This document shows positions 16,835-25,536 of a stretch of 64,000 bases of DNA, one piece after another (the stretch's first letter is position 1; every line of letters begins with the position of its first letter). Under the pieces are notes generated by a model. That model did no database searches. It was given only the letters and a program-made list of their open reading frames with translations, and was not told the origin of the DNA. A program made the position numbers and the translations under genes. This DNA is from Gammaproteobacteria bacterium (GTDB lineage: Bacteria > Pseudomonadota > Gammaproteobacteria > Steroidobacterales > Steroidobacteraceae): contig PLUE01000017.1 in the NCBI GenBank assembly GCA_003164785.1, positions 83,554-147,553 on the forward strand, given 5' to 3'.

Positions 16835-17550
16835 GCGTCGAGCTCCGGATAATGACGAAAAATCCCCTGATTGTTGAACGCGAGGCGTCGGGGCGACGCT
16901 AGATACGCCGCGATCCTGGGGCGCTCCCCGACCCGTCCATGCAGGGCAAGCAGCCGTCGGTATTGTCGGGTGGAATTCGCCATCGCGCGCGGAAACGCGT
17001 ACGTCAATCCGGCGATCAGTTGAAACATGGACAGGTCCACATAGGTCAGCCTGGCGCCGACCATGTGGCGATCTCCACGGGGATTGCGCGACAATACGCG
17101 CTCGAAGTAACCCAGGAATTTCGGCAATCGATTGTCGAGGAAATCGGCCGAACGTCGCCGCGCCTCCTTTTTCTGGTCCTCGTAATAAAGACCTGACGCC
17201 ACCGGATGATGCGTGTCGTGTATCTCAGCCACGAAATCCGTCACGGTGAGCTGCAATTCATGTGTCCATATCCGCCCCGTTTCGTCCTTCGGTGCGAGTT
17301 CGTGACGCGGACCGAGAAACTGCAGGATGTTGGCCACCTGTCCGATGACCTGCCGGCCCGCCTTGAGAAACGGCGGCGCAAACGGCGGCCGCGCGACGCT
17401 GCGACTCTCCAGGTACTTCATCAAGGCGCCCATACCGCCCTTGCCGGCGCGCGCGACATCCTCGTAGGGACAACCTGCCTCCTCCATGGCCAGTCTCACG
17501 AATTCGCCGCGGCCCTGAATCGTCGGCCAATAAAAAAGTTGATATTTCAT
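16831..17550 (-). CDS. Glutathione S-transferase family protein
   Basis: 239 residues. The N-terminal thioredoxin-like domain starts MKYQLFYWPTIQGRGEFVRLAMEEAG, the Sigma/Alpha-like layout with a catalytic Tyr near 7 and R14. The C-terminal all-helical domain includes RLTYVDLSMFQLIAGL, the conserved N-capping region. An alternative upstream start at 17586 would add 12 residues, but ATG 17550 matches the family. It sits between the MatB-like ligase and the cytosolic ModA-like gene, suggesting glutathione-dependent processing of an organic acid (inference). Confidence 0.92.
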   Translation of the reverse strand: MKYQLFYWPTIQGRGEFVRLAMEEAGCPYEDVARAGKGGMGALMKYLESRSVARPPFAPPFLKAGRQVIGQVANILQFLGPRHELAPKDETGRIWTHELQLTVTDFVAEIHDTHHPVASGLYYEDQKKEARRRSADFLDNRLPKFLGYFERVLSRNPRGDRHMVGARLTYVDLSMFQLIAGLTYAFPRAMANSTRQYRRLLALHGRVGERPRIAAYLASPRRLAFNNQGIFRHYPELDA

Positions 17551-17593
17551 AGTTGCTCGATCCAAAGTCGGAATTGCATCCGCCATGCTTGCG

Positions 17594-18121
17594 TCAGAGC
17601 GGCAGGGCTTTGCCCCGGGTTTCCAGACAGTATGGCAGCGCGATGATGCCGGCCAAGAATACCACCGCCGTCGCGGCGACCGGTACCCCGACGCTGCCAT
17701 AGCGGTGAACCCCGGCAGCGATGAGGAAGTTGACTCCCGCGCCGATGAAGCGACCGACGGACGGCACGAACGCGAAGGCCGTGGCACGGATGGCGGTCGG
17801 ATATTGCTCAGGCAACCACAGGTTGTACATCGCAAAGTTGCCGCCGAACAGTCCCAGAAAGAACAAGCGATCGGCGATCGGACCCCACACCAACGAGGTG
17901 CCCCACCCGGCCAGGAAGACCGCGAACAGCACGGAGCCGGCGAACACCACGCTGCTCGGGCTTCCATCCAGACCGGACCTCGGCAGCAGCTCGCCCAGGG
18001 CGGCCGCGAGGACCAACGCGAAAATGAACGAATCCATTCCGTCGAGCGTCCAACCCGCCCATGCCGCCCAGAATCCACGCACCTGCGCCGGCGTGAGCGG
18101 CTCACGCTCAATCAGCGCCAC
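17594..18121 (-). pseudogene. MFS transporter with large in-frame internal deletion
   Basis: GTG 18121 starts LTPAQVRGFWAAWAGWTLDGMDSFIFALV, the first helix of an MFS carrier of the sugar/aromatic-acid group, and continues through helix 2 to WGPIADR. It then jumps in frame to GLFGGNFAMYNLWLPEQYPT...ATAFAF and helices 10-12 ending LETRGKALPL. About 230 residues of a normal 420 are missing, so the 175-codon product should not transport. The start overlaps the ligase stop by 14 bases. Because the frame is open, a short membrane protein could still be made. Confidence 0.75.
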
Positions 18122-19649
18122 GATACAAGGAAGCGTACGCGGCACGAAGCGCGTTTTTCTGCACCTTGCCCATCGTATTCCGCGGCAATTCCGCAACCAC
18201 GACGATGCGCTTGGGGATTTTGTAGGCCGCCAGCCGCTTCTTGAGCGCGGCGATGATCTGTGCCTCCGACACATGCACTCCCGGCCTCATGACGACGGCA
18301 GCCGTCACGCCTTCACCGAAGTCCGAATGCGGCACGCCGAACACCGCGCTCTCGAGTACGCCCGGCACCGCATCCAACTCCGTTTCGACTTCCTTCGGAT
18401 ACACGTTGTAGCCGCCGCTGATCACGAGATCCTTGGCGCGCCCCACGATGGTCACGTAACCGTCGACATCGATCCGTCCAAGATCCCCGGTCTTGAACCA
18501 GCCGTCGGCGGTAAATTCACCGCGGGTTTTTTCCGGATCGCGCCAGTAGCCGGCGAAGACGTTGGGTCCTTTGACCTCGAGCGTGCCGATTGCTTCGGCT
18601 TCCGCGCCCGCGTCCTCGCCATCCACCCCGCGGCTCACGCGAACCGACACCCCCGGCAATGGCGGACCCACCGACCCCGGCACGCGCGAACCGTCATAGG
18701 GATTCGAGGTGTTCATCAATGTCTCGGTCATGCCGTAACGTTCGAGGATGGCATGCCCGGTTCGTGTCAAGAACTCCTGCTGGGCGTCAGCGAGCAGCGG
18801 CGCGGATCCGGAGATGAACAAGCGCATCCGCGCTGCCCGCTCCCGCGTGAGTCCGGGTTCCAGCAACAGGCGGGTGTAATGAGTCGGTACACCCATGTAT
18901 ACGGTTGCCTCGGGCAGGTGAGCCAACACCGCGGGCGCATCGAATTTTGGCAGCAGCAACAGGCCCGCACCCGCGGCGAGCACGGTGTTGATGGCGGCGA
19001 ACAGGCCGTGGACGTGGAATAGCGGCAACGTATGCAGCAACACGTCCCCCGCGGTGAAGCGCCATGCTTGCGCGAGCACGACGGCGTTGGAGCTCAAATT
19101 GCCGCGTGTCAGCATGGCGCCCTTGGATCGGCCGGTCGTGCCCGACGTATAGACTATGGCCGCCAATGCCCCGGCTGTGCCGGCGGGCGGCCCGGCAGGC
19201 GCACTGTCGGATTGCCGCGCCAACTCGAACAGCGAGCCGTCGGCGTCTGCACCCAGGGTCTCCAGGTGCGGTACCGCCGCGAGCCCGGTCAACGGCTCCA
19301 GCCGCACCCGGTCCGCCGGCCGGCAGATGAGCAGCCGCGGCTGCGAATCGCGCAGGAAATACTCCACCTCGTTGGGCGTATTGGCCACATTGATCGGCAC
19401 GAACACCGCGCCCATGCGCAGACAGGCCACATACAGCAAGACCGCGTCGGTGGACTTGTCCACCTGGACCGCGACCCGATCCCCGGGCATCACGCCGCGC
19501 CGGCGCATGGCGGCAATGAATCGCCCCGACTCTTGCCTTAGCGATCCATAGGTCAACTCGCGCCCGCCGGGCGTGCGTAGGAAGGGTTGCTCCGCCCGAC
19601 GCCCGGGAGCCTCGTCCAGACAGTCGAATAGATCTAGCACCGGTGACAT
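18108..19649 (-). CDS. Malonyl-CoA synthetase-like acyl-CoA ligase (MatB type)
   Basis: 513-residue adenylate-forming enzyme (ANL family). It has the P-loop YTSGTTGRSKG at 167-177, the A5 motif ERYGMTET, the hinge region GYVTIVGRAKDLVISGGYN and the catalytic Lys in PRNTMGKVQKN. The sequence is closest in feel to MatB, which activates malonate with CoA and ATP; methylmalonate or another short dicarboxylate is possible. It heads a leftward operon with the broken MFS, GST and ModA-like genes, consistent with uptake and activation of a small organic acid. Confidence 0.85.
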   Translation of the reverse strand: MSPVLDLFDCLDEAPGRRAEQPFLRTPGGRELTYGSLRQESGRFIAAMRRRGVMPGDRVAVQVDKSTDAVLLYVACLRMGAVFVPINVANTPNEVEYFLRDSQPRLLICRPADRVRLEPLTGLAAVPHLETLGADADGSLFELARQSDSAPAGPPAGTAGALAAIVYTSGTTGRSKGAMLTRGNLSSNAVVLAQAWRFTAGDVLLHTLPLFHVHGLFAAINTVLAAGAGLLLLPKFDAPAVLAHLPEATVYMGVPTHYTRLLLEPGLTRERAARMRLFISGSAPLLADAQQEFLTRTGHAILERYGMTETLMNTSNPYDGSRVPGSVGPPLPGVSVRVSRGVDGEDAGAEAEAIGTLEVKGPNVFAGYWRDPEKTRGEFTADGWFKTGDLGRIDVDGYVTIVGRAKDLVISGGYNVYPKEVETELDAVPGVLESAVFGVPHSDFGEGVTAAVVMRPGVHVSEAQIIAALKKRLAAYKIPKRIVVVAELPRNTMGKVQKNALRAAYASLYRGAD

Positions 19650-19671
19650 CGTGACGATGATGACCTCACGG

Positions 19672-20751
19672 TCATGCCGCGCAAATGCGGCTCATCGACT
19701 CCTCCGACAACCCCGCGCTGTCCAGAACCTTGCGCCGCTCGGCGCCGGAGATGACGGTCTGCGACTCCAGCAGCGACAACGATCCCAGCAATTCACCCAC
19801 GTGCAGGGCGGCGGTCAACGGTTCGGCGGCATCTCCGTCGAGGGCGGCGAGAAGCCTGGGCGATGTCTCCCAATTTCGCGCGATGTGCCGCGAGATCTGC
19901 GGCGCCAGGTCGCCGATCAAGGCCACGCACAGGTCACCATTCGGCGAAAAGTGTGGATTGCGGGCATACACGTCGAGCGTGACGCTGTAAACGACCAAGG
20001 GCCCCAGGGCGCTCAAGAGCACCACCAGCTGACTTTCGAATCGATCACGTGGGTGACGTTCCAACGCGTACGATTCGGCGGCGCGCGTCGCGTGTTCCGT
20101 TCTCTCCCACAGCATGCGCGGCAGGCGCGGAAAGTTCTTGCGGGTGGCCCGGAAAACCGGCTGCAGCATCGCGGTCGCCAACATTCCGCGCAGCGCGTCG
20201 ACGCCGCACACCACGATGGCGCGCTGGATGGTCTCGATCGGTGGCCCCGCGGCGCGGTGCAGGGTGGAATTCGCGAGTCGCAACACCTCCGCGGTCAGCA
20301 CGGGGTCATGCGCGATGATTCGTGCAATCTTCTCGGATGCGGCGCGCGGATCGTTCACCGCCTGGAGCAACTGCGGCATCAATGTGGGCCGCCGTGGAAA
20401 GTACTTCTCGTCCAGGGTGTCCACTTGCAGCTTGGCGACGATGTTGTCGCGGATGCGGCGATTGACGAGTTCCGAAGCCTGATTTTGCGAGGGCGCGGCG
20501 AACGCCAGCTTCCAGAGTCGATCGGCGGCCTGCTTGCTCACGGTTCGGATGCGGTCCACATCGACGGCCGACAGGCCCGGTTCGGTCGAGTCGGGCGCCA
20601 CGGCCGCCGCGAACCCAACGTTCGGGTGGGAGCGCAGGGATGCGCTCGCAGCCGTCGGCGGCCCTGCCGCCGCCCCCGACCGCAACAGGCGAAGGCCGAG
20701 CCACACACCAACGGCGAGAATGCCCGCGCCTGATATTACGATTGCAAGCAT
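19672..20751 (-). CDS. Membrane-anchored HDOD-domain protein
   Basis: 359 residues. An N-terminal helix (LAIVISGAGILAVGVWLGLRLL) anchors it in the inner membrane. The HDOD domain occupies about 115-320: FPRRPTLMPQLLQAVND, IIAHDPVLTAEVLRLANS and IQRAIVVCGVDALRGM are typical. HDOD proteins are catalytically inactive HD relatives that act in signalling, often with c-di-GMP or stress pathways. It follows the ligase operon's start region closely but reads in the same direction, 22 bases upstream of the ligase gene, so co-transcription is possible. Confidence 0.85.
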   Translation of the reverse strand: MLAIVISGAGILAVGVWLGLRLLRSGAAAGPPTAASASLRSHPNVGFAAAVAPDSTEPGLSAVDVDRIRTVSKQAADRLWKLAFAAPSQNQASELVNRRIRDNIVAKLQVDTLDEKYFPRRPTLMPQLLQAVNDPRAASEKIARIIAHDPVLTAEVLRLANSTLHRAAGPPIETIQRAIVVCGVDALRGMLATAMLQPVFRATRKNFPRLPRMLWERTEHATRAAESYALERHPRDRFESQLVVLLSALGPLVVYSVTLDVYARNPHFSPNGDLCVALIGDLAPQISRHIARNWETSPRLLAALDGDAAEPLTAALHVGELLGSLSLLESQTVISGAERRKVLDSAGLSEESMSRICAA

Positions 20752-20800
20752 CTCACTCCACTAGTCGTTCAATCACGAGTCGGCAACGGAAGCGGTTACT

Positions 20801-21376
20801 TTAGCCGGTTCCGCCCATCGCCCGCCGAACCGCACCAGCGATCTCCTCCCGATGTTGCGGTCTTCGCAGATCATAAGTGATTTCGAGCTGCGCCCCTTTG
20901 CCGCTTGCACCACGATTGCAAATGTTGAGCGGATGACGGCCCGGATACCGGGCGCCGTCGGAGATCACATTGAATTTCGCCAGCGCCAGCTGGGTTGCCA
21001 GCCGCCGAACCAGATCGACGTCCAGGCCGCCCAGGAATATGCAGGAATCCTCGCCCTTGCAGCCATGCACGGTCAGCACCATGTCATGACGGACCGCAAG
21101 CGCGATGCAGTCCGGGTGATCGAAAAGATGACTGGTGATGTGCAGGCCTGCATTCTCACCGTACGATTTGAGCCCCTCGAAGCAAAACAAGCTGTACTCG
21201 GCGCCCGCGATCAAGGTCGCGATTTCCGACGTGCCCACCTCGATCATCCCGCCGTGCGGCGCCAGAACGGCGCCGTGCGCGTCGGGGCGGTCCCGATGGA
21301 CCACACGAAAGTCTCTCCCCTGTTCCTCGTGGCAGGCGAGCTCCAAGAACGAACGGTACTCAGTAGCCGAGCGCAT
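20801..21376 (-). CDS. Poly-gamma-glutamate hydrolase family protein (PghP/UPF0714)
   Basis: 191 residues of the zinc-dependent PghP family, known from phages and Bacillus YmaC-type proteins, which cleave gamma-glutamyl bonds. Landmarks: VLAPHGGMIEVGTSEIA (His/Glu zinc ligands), LFCFEGLKS, LHITSHLFDHP, VLTVHGCKGED, IFLGGLD and HPLNICNRGASGKGAQLEI. ATG 21376 lies within the last 17 bases of the PuuB-like gene; the frame is open further up but has no family similarity there. Its neighbour is a gamma-glutamylputrescine-oxidase-like enzyme, hinting at gamma-glutamyl chemistry (inference). Confidence 0.85.
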   Translation of the reverse strand: MRSATEYRSFLELACHEEQGRDFRVVHRDRPDAHGAVLAPHGGMIEVGTSEIATLIAGAEYSLFCFEGLKSYGENAGLHITSHLFDHPDCIALAVRHDMVLTVHGCKGEDSCIFLGGLDVDLVRRLATQLALAKFNVISDGARYPGRHPLNICNRGASGKGAQLEITYDLRRPQHREEIAGAVRRAMGGTG

Positions 21377-22637
21377 CCATCGTCCTATAGGCCAGCACGG
21401 AGGGCGCCAGAAACCACGGCTTCCCGAAGTAATAGGGGCGGGAGCGAAATGGCAGCTCGTCGAGGGCGGTTCGTCCCTCCGCGAGGCCGGCCATTTGCTG
21501 CCCGATGCGCCGCCCGAAATACGGCGCGAGCGGCACGCCTTGCCCGCAGTAGCCCATGCAGTAATAGAGTCCCTCGTCATGCCCCAGGTGCGGCAAGGTG
21601 TCGAAGGTGTAGGCGACCCAACCGGTCCAGGCGTGAGAGATCCGCACCGGCTTCAGTTGCGGGAATATTCGCCCCAGCATCGCCCGCAGCGTCGGGACGC
21701 ACGCGAGGGCATCCTGCTCCGCCAAGGCCGCGCGGCCGCCGAAGATTACGCGCTCGCCGTCGGGCGACGGGCGGTAATAGACCACCACGCGCCGTGAATC
21801 CACGATGTTGCGGGCGTTCGGTATCAAGGCGCGGACCCGCTCCGCACCCAGCGGTTCCGTGGCAATCTGATAGCTGCCGATCGGGATCACGCGCCGACGA
21901 TGCCATGGCGAAAGGGAGCTGGAATAACCATTGGTCGCGATCAATACCTTGCTCGCCAGAACGGTGCCCCGGCCCGTCACGACCTCATAACCTCCGTTGA
22001 CGCGCCGGATCGATTCAGCCGCGCAATGATCCAGGACGAGGGCCCCGCCGGCCCGCGCGCGCCTCAACAGCTCCAGCAACAGGCGCATCGGGTCGACGCA
22101 CGCGTCATCGTGGTAGACGACGCCGCCGTGATAATACTGACTGTCGATTTCACGGTGTTGATCCGCCTTCGCGACGACCGAGACCCGTTGTTCGAGACCC
22201 CGCGGTTGATTCTCCGCGTCGCGCACCAGGGCATCGAAATGTTTGACGGTATGCGCGCCGAAGAAACAGCCGTTCCCGAGCCACCCGCAATCGGCTCCCG
22301 GCGCCGTCGCAAGCGACCGCAGATAGGCCATGGCGTCCATGCCTTCCTGACAGATCGCGCGGGCGCGCGCCTCGCCAAATCGAGCGGTCAGCGCCGCCAG
22401 CGTCGGCTTGACGCTGTAGGCCACCTGGCCGCCGTTGCGGCCCGAACAGCCGGCGCCGATCGCACCGGCCTCCAGCACCAACGTGCTCGCCCCCGCCGCC
22501 CCGGTCTCGCGCGCCGCCGACAAGCCCGTGTAACCCGCTCCCACCACCAGCACATCGACGCGCGCCGGCAATTCATGCCTCGGCAGATCCGGCGCCGGGT
22601 TGTACGATTGCCAATAAGGTTGCGTGAGCACGGTCAA
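21360..22637 (-). CDS. FAD-dependent oxidoreductase, gamma-glutamylputrescine oxidase (PuuB)-like
   Basis: 425-residue DAO-family flavoenzyme. N-terminal YWQSYNPAPDLPRHELPARVDVLVVGAGYTGLSAA has the PuuB-type leader and the FAD motif, followed by GCSGRNGGQV. PuuB oxidises gamma-glutamylputrescine to the aldehyde in polyamine degradation; the family also covers other N-alkyl amine oxidases. Start overlaps the slyX stop by four bases. No puuA, puuC or puuD is adjacent, so the specific substrate is uncertain. Confidence 0.88.
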   Translation of the reverse strand: MTVLTQPYWQSYNPAPDLPRHELPARVDVLVVGAGYTGLSAARETGAAGASTLVLEAGAIGAGCSGRNGGQVAYSVKPTLAALTARFGEARARAICQEGMDAMAYLRSLATAPGADCGWLGNGCFFGAHTVKHFDALVRDAENQPRGLEQRVSVVAKADQHREIDSQYYHGGVVYHDDACVDPMRLLLELLRRARAGGALVLDHCAAESIRRVNGGYEVVTGRGTVLASKVLIATNGYSSSLSPWHRRRVIPIGSYQIATEPLGAERVRALIPNARNIVDSRRVVVYYRPSPDGERVIFGGRAALAEQDALACVPTLRAMLGRIFPQLKPVRISHAWTGWVAYTFDTLPHLGHDEGLYYCMGYCGQGVPLAPYFGRRIGQQMAGLAEGRTALDELPFRSRPYYFGKPWFLAPSVLAYRTMDALGY

Positions 22638-22840
22638 TAGTGTGGCGGCCGCTCATCGTCGGCCGAACGCGCGCGCTCCAGGGACCGGGACTCCTCCAGC
22701 CGGTCGGAGACGGCGCTGATCCTCGCGCGCAGCGCGCCGATTTCCTGCTGCTGACGAAACACGACGTCACTCAGTTCCGTGTTCGCTCGCTCCAGGAAGG
22801 CAATCTTGGTCTGAATCTGTTCCAGCATCTCGTCGTTCAT
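22634..22840 (-). CDS. slyX: SlyX family protein
   Basis: 68-residue coiled-coil protein. The pattern QIQTKIAFLERANTELSDVVFRQQQEI followed by a short tail ending DERPPHY is characteristic of SlyX. ATG 22840 is immediately downstream of the selO stop (two bases between), and the gene stop overlaps the PuuB-like start. SlyX has no firmly established function. Confidence 0.9.
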   Translation of the reverse strand: MNDEMLEQIQTKIAFLERANTELSDVVFRQQQEIGALRARISAVSDRLEESRSLERARSADDERPPHY

Positions 22841-22842
22841 TG

Positions 22843-24315
22843 TCAGGTACCGCAGAAGGTTTGCAAAACTCGCTCCTCGGCCGACGGCGGGCTCGCGTAC
22901 GCGGCGAAGGACGACACATCCTCGTAGGGACGGGCCAACGCGCTGCCCAGCTCTTCGAACGGCTCGAAATCTTCCCGCCCCACCGCGGCGGCGATCGCCT
23001 GCTCGATACGATGATTGCGTGGAATGATCGCGGGGTTCACCAGGCGCATGAACGCCGCTCGCTCGCTCGCAGGCTGCGGTTCGCGCGCCAGACGGGCGCG
23101 CCACGCCTGCGCCCAGCCGCCATACGCCGCTGCGTCGGCGAACGAACCGGCGACGGTCACATCGGCCGCATCGCTTTCGGCGCCGGCGCAGAGACGCCGG
23201 AAGGTCACGGTGAAGTCCGCCTGGTTCTGATGCATGAGGCCGAGCAGCTGCCGGATCAGCGCATCGTCACCGTCCTCTTCCAGGAACATGCCCAACTTGC
23301 GACGCATGCCGGCCAGCCAATCGTCCTCGAAATGGGTGGAGAACTCGCCCACCGCTTCGGTCGCCAGTTCGATCGCCCGATCGAGAGCCGGATCGATGAG
23401 CGGAAGCAACGTCTCCGCGAAGCGCGCCAGATTCCATTGCGCGGCGGTCGGCTGGTTCGCGTAGGCGTATCGACCGCGGTGATCGATGGAGCTGAACACC
23501 ATCATCGGGTCGTAGCTGTCCATGAATGCGCACGGGCCGAAATCGATGGTCTCGCCGGAGATCGCCATGTTGTCGGTATTCATCACGCCATGAATGAATC
23601 CGATGTGCATCCATCGGGCAACCAGCGATGCCTGGCGCCGCACCACCGCGCGCAGCAACGCCAGATAGGGATTGGCGGCGGAAGCGATGTCCGCGTAATG
23701 ACGATCGATGACGTAGTCGGCCAATGCCCTGGTCGCCTCGACGTCGCCGCGCGCGGCAAAGAATTGGAAGGTGCCGACGCGCACATGGCTGGCGGCCACG
23801 CGCGTCAATATGGCGCCTGGCACCCGCGCTTCGCGGAATACCACTTCGCCGGTGGTCACGGCCGCCAGCGCCCGCGTCGCCGGCACGCCGAGCGCGTGCA
23901 TCGCCTCGCTCACGAGATATTCGCGCAGCACGGGACCCAGGGCTGCGCGCCCGTCGCCGCTTCGCGAATAGGGTGTCCGGCCCGACCCCTTCAATTGGAT
24001 GTCCCGTCGCCTGCCGGTGCGGTCGCGGGCCTCACCCAGCAGGATCGCGCGACCGTCACCGAGTTGCGGGACGAACTGACCGAACTGATGACCGGCATAG
24101 GCCATCGCGATCGGCCGGGTCCCAGGAATGATGCGATTTCCGGAGAATATCGCGGCCAGATCGTCGGCGTCGGTCCCGAGGTCGAGATTCAGTTCCGCGG
24201 CGAGGGCCGCGTTGAATTTGATCAGCCGCGGACTCGCCACCTGAGTCGGGTCGATGCGGCTGAAGAAATGCGCCGGCAGCAGCCCGTAGCTGTTGGTCAG
24301 GGTGGTTTCTAACAT
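22843..24315 (-). CDS. selO: SelO/YdiU protein adenylyltransferase (pseudokinase)
   Basis: 490-residue SelO family member that transfers AMP from ATP to Ser/Thr/Tyr of target proteins, with roles in oxidative stress. Visible are the N-terminal AMAYAGHQFGQFVPQLGDGRAILLGE, the ion-pair region DIQLKGSGRTPYSR with the catalytic Lys, VLREYLVSEAMHALGVPATRAL, and the metal-binding HGVMNTDNMAISGETIDFGPCAF (all quoted in part). The C-terminal Cys of some SelO proteins is present near the end (QTFCGT). It leads a tight leftward operon with slyX, PuuB-like and PghP-like genes. Confidence 0.95.
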   Translation of the reverse strand: MLETTLTNSYGLLPAHFFSRIDPTQVASPRLIKFNAALAAELNLDLGTDADDLAAIFSGNRIIPGTRPIAMAYAGHQFGQFVPQLGDGRAILLGEARDRTGRRRDIQLKGSGRTPYSRSGDGRAALGPVLREYLVSEAMHALGVPATRALAAVTTGEVVFREARVPGAILTRVAASHVRVGTFQFFAARGDVEATRALADYVIDRHYADIASAANPYLALLRAVVRRQASLVARWMHIGFIHGVMNTDNMAISGETIDFGPCAFMDSYDPMMVFSSIDHRGRYAYANQPTAAQWNLARFAETLLPLIDPALDRAIELATEAVGEFSTHFEDDWLAGMRRKLGMFLEEDGDDALIRQLLGLMHQNQADFTVTFRRLCAGAESDAADVTVAGSFADAAAYGGWAQAWRARLAREPQPASERAAFMRLVNPAIIPRNHRIEQAIAAAVGREDFEPFEELGSALARPYEDVSSFAAYASPPSAEERVLQTFCGT

Positions 24316-24355
24316 CCTCCCATATTAGCAGCCTCGGGGCCCACCTCCACCCGCC

Positions 24356-25402
24356 TTAAGGGTTCGTCCCCGTCCGCTGCGTCTTCGCCAGCCGGGCGTA
24401 CAGCTTGAGATAGTTCTGGGCCATATGGTGCGCCGTGAACCGACGGTCGAATTCCGCGCGGATGCGGTCGCGGTCCAAGGTGTGGATCTTGGCGACCGCC
24501 GCAACCGCCTGCTCTTCGTTCTCGACGATGAAACCCGTGAGCCCATCTTCCAGCACTTCCGGCACGGAGCCGTTGTTGAAGGCGATCACCGGCGTACCGC
24601 AGGCCATCGCCTCGATCATCACCAGTCCGAACGGTTCGCGCCATGCGATGGGAAACACCAGCGCCGCGGCATTGCCGAGAAACTCGGTCTTCTGATGCTC
24701 CGCGATCTCGCCGATGAACTCGATGTCGCCCTGCGGCAGCAACGGCTCGACCGTCGTCTTGTAATAATCTTCATCCACTTTGTCGACCTTGGCCGCCATC
24801 TTGATTTTCATGCCGGCCTTGGCGGCGATCCGGATCGCCGCGTCCGGCGCCTTTTCGGGCGATATTCTCCCCAGGAAGGCGAGATAGCCGCCGGTGCCGG
24901 GGCCTTTTTGCAGCAGGTCCTGCGGCAGTCCATGAAGGATCGTCGCGACGTAATTCGCCTGCGGCAGCGGCGCACGCTGCGAGTCGGAGATGGAAACCAC
25001 CGGCATGTCGCCATACAGCCCATACAGAGGCTGCAACTCCGGCATGTCGAGGCGGCCATGCAGCGTGGTCACCGACGGCACACCCAGACGCTTCAGCAGC
25101 GGATAACCGAAGTAGTCGAGGTGCGAGTGGATGACGTCGAACTCCTGCGCGCGGCGTGCGACCATTTCGAGTTCCATGAACGTGGGTGCGAGGTAATCCT
25201 TCACATCGGGATCCAGCCGCAGTGCGCGGGGCCAGCACGCATGAAGCTTCGCCTTGGTCAAACTGTCGCCGGACGCGAACAGCGTGACATCGTGTCCAAG
25301 TTCGACCAATGCATCTGTAAGATATGCGACGACTCGTTCGGTGCCGCCATAAAATTTCGGCGGCACGGCTTCGGTCAGCGGTGCAACTTGAGCAATTTTC
25401 AT
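24356..25402 (-). CDS. Glycosyltransferase family 4
   Basis: 348-residue GT-B fold enzyme. The N-terminal KIAQVAPLTEAVPPKFYGGTERVVAYL binds acceptor; the C-terminal GT4 signature is EPFGLVMIEAMACGTPVIAF with the paired Glu. ATG 25402 is preceded by GGAAG at good spacing; the longer open frame has no support. It is divergent from an amylo-alpha-1,6-glucosidase gene. This pairing recurs in bacteria that carry trehalose/glycogen clusters, so it may act on an alpha-glucan or a glucosyl osmolyte (inference). Confidence 0.92.
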   Translation of the reverse strand: MKIAQVAPLTEAVPPKFYGGTERVVAYLTDALVELGHDVTLFASGDSLTKAKLHACWPRALRLDPDVKDYLAPTFMELEMVARRAQEFDVIHSHLDYFGYPLLKRLGVPSVTTLHGRLDMPELQPLYGLYGDMPVVSISDSQRAPLPQANYVATILHGLPQDLLQKGPGTGGYLAFLGRISPEKAPDAAIRIAAKAGMKIKMAAKVDKVDEDYYKTTVEPLLPQGDIEFIGEIAEHQKTEFLGNAAALVFPIAWREPFGLVMIEAMACGTPVIAFNNGSVPEVLEDGLTGFIVENEEQAVAAVAKIHTLDRDRIRAEFDRRFTAHHMAQNYLKLYARLAKTQRTGTNP

Positions 25403-25536
25403 ATTGATCTTCCGTCCCGGTGTAACGTTGTTCAAGTGAGTATGATGTATACATGTGTGGATGAACCCTGCACCACAACACCGGGTCGTGGCAACCATGA
25501 AATATTTACAATTTCGAAACCGACAATGGGAAATGC

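Noticed and set aside
22840..24312. 490-codon plus-strand open frame exactly opposite selO
   Set aside because: Codon-mirror shadow of a GC-rich gene; low-complexity His/Arg/Gly content.
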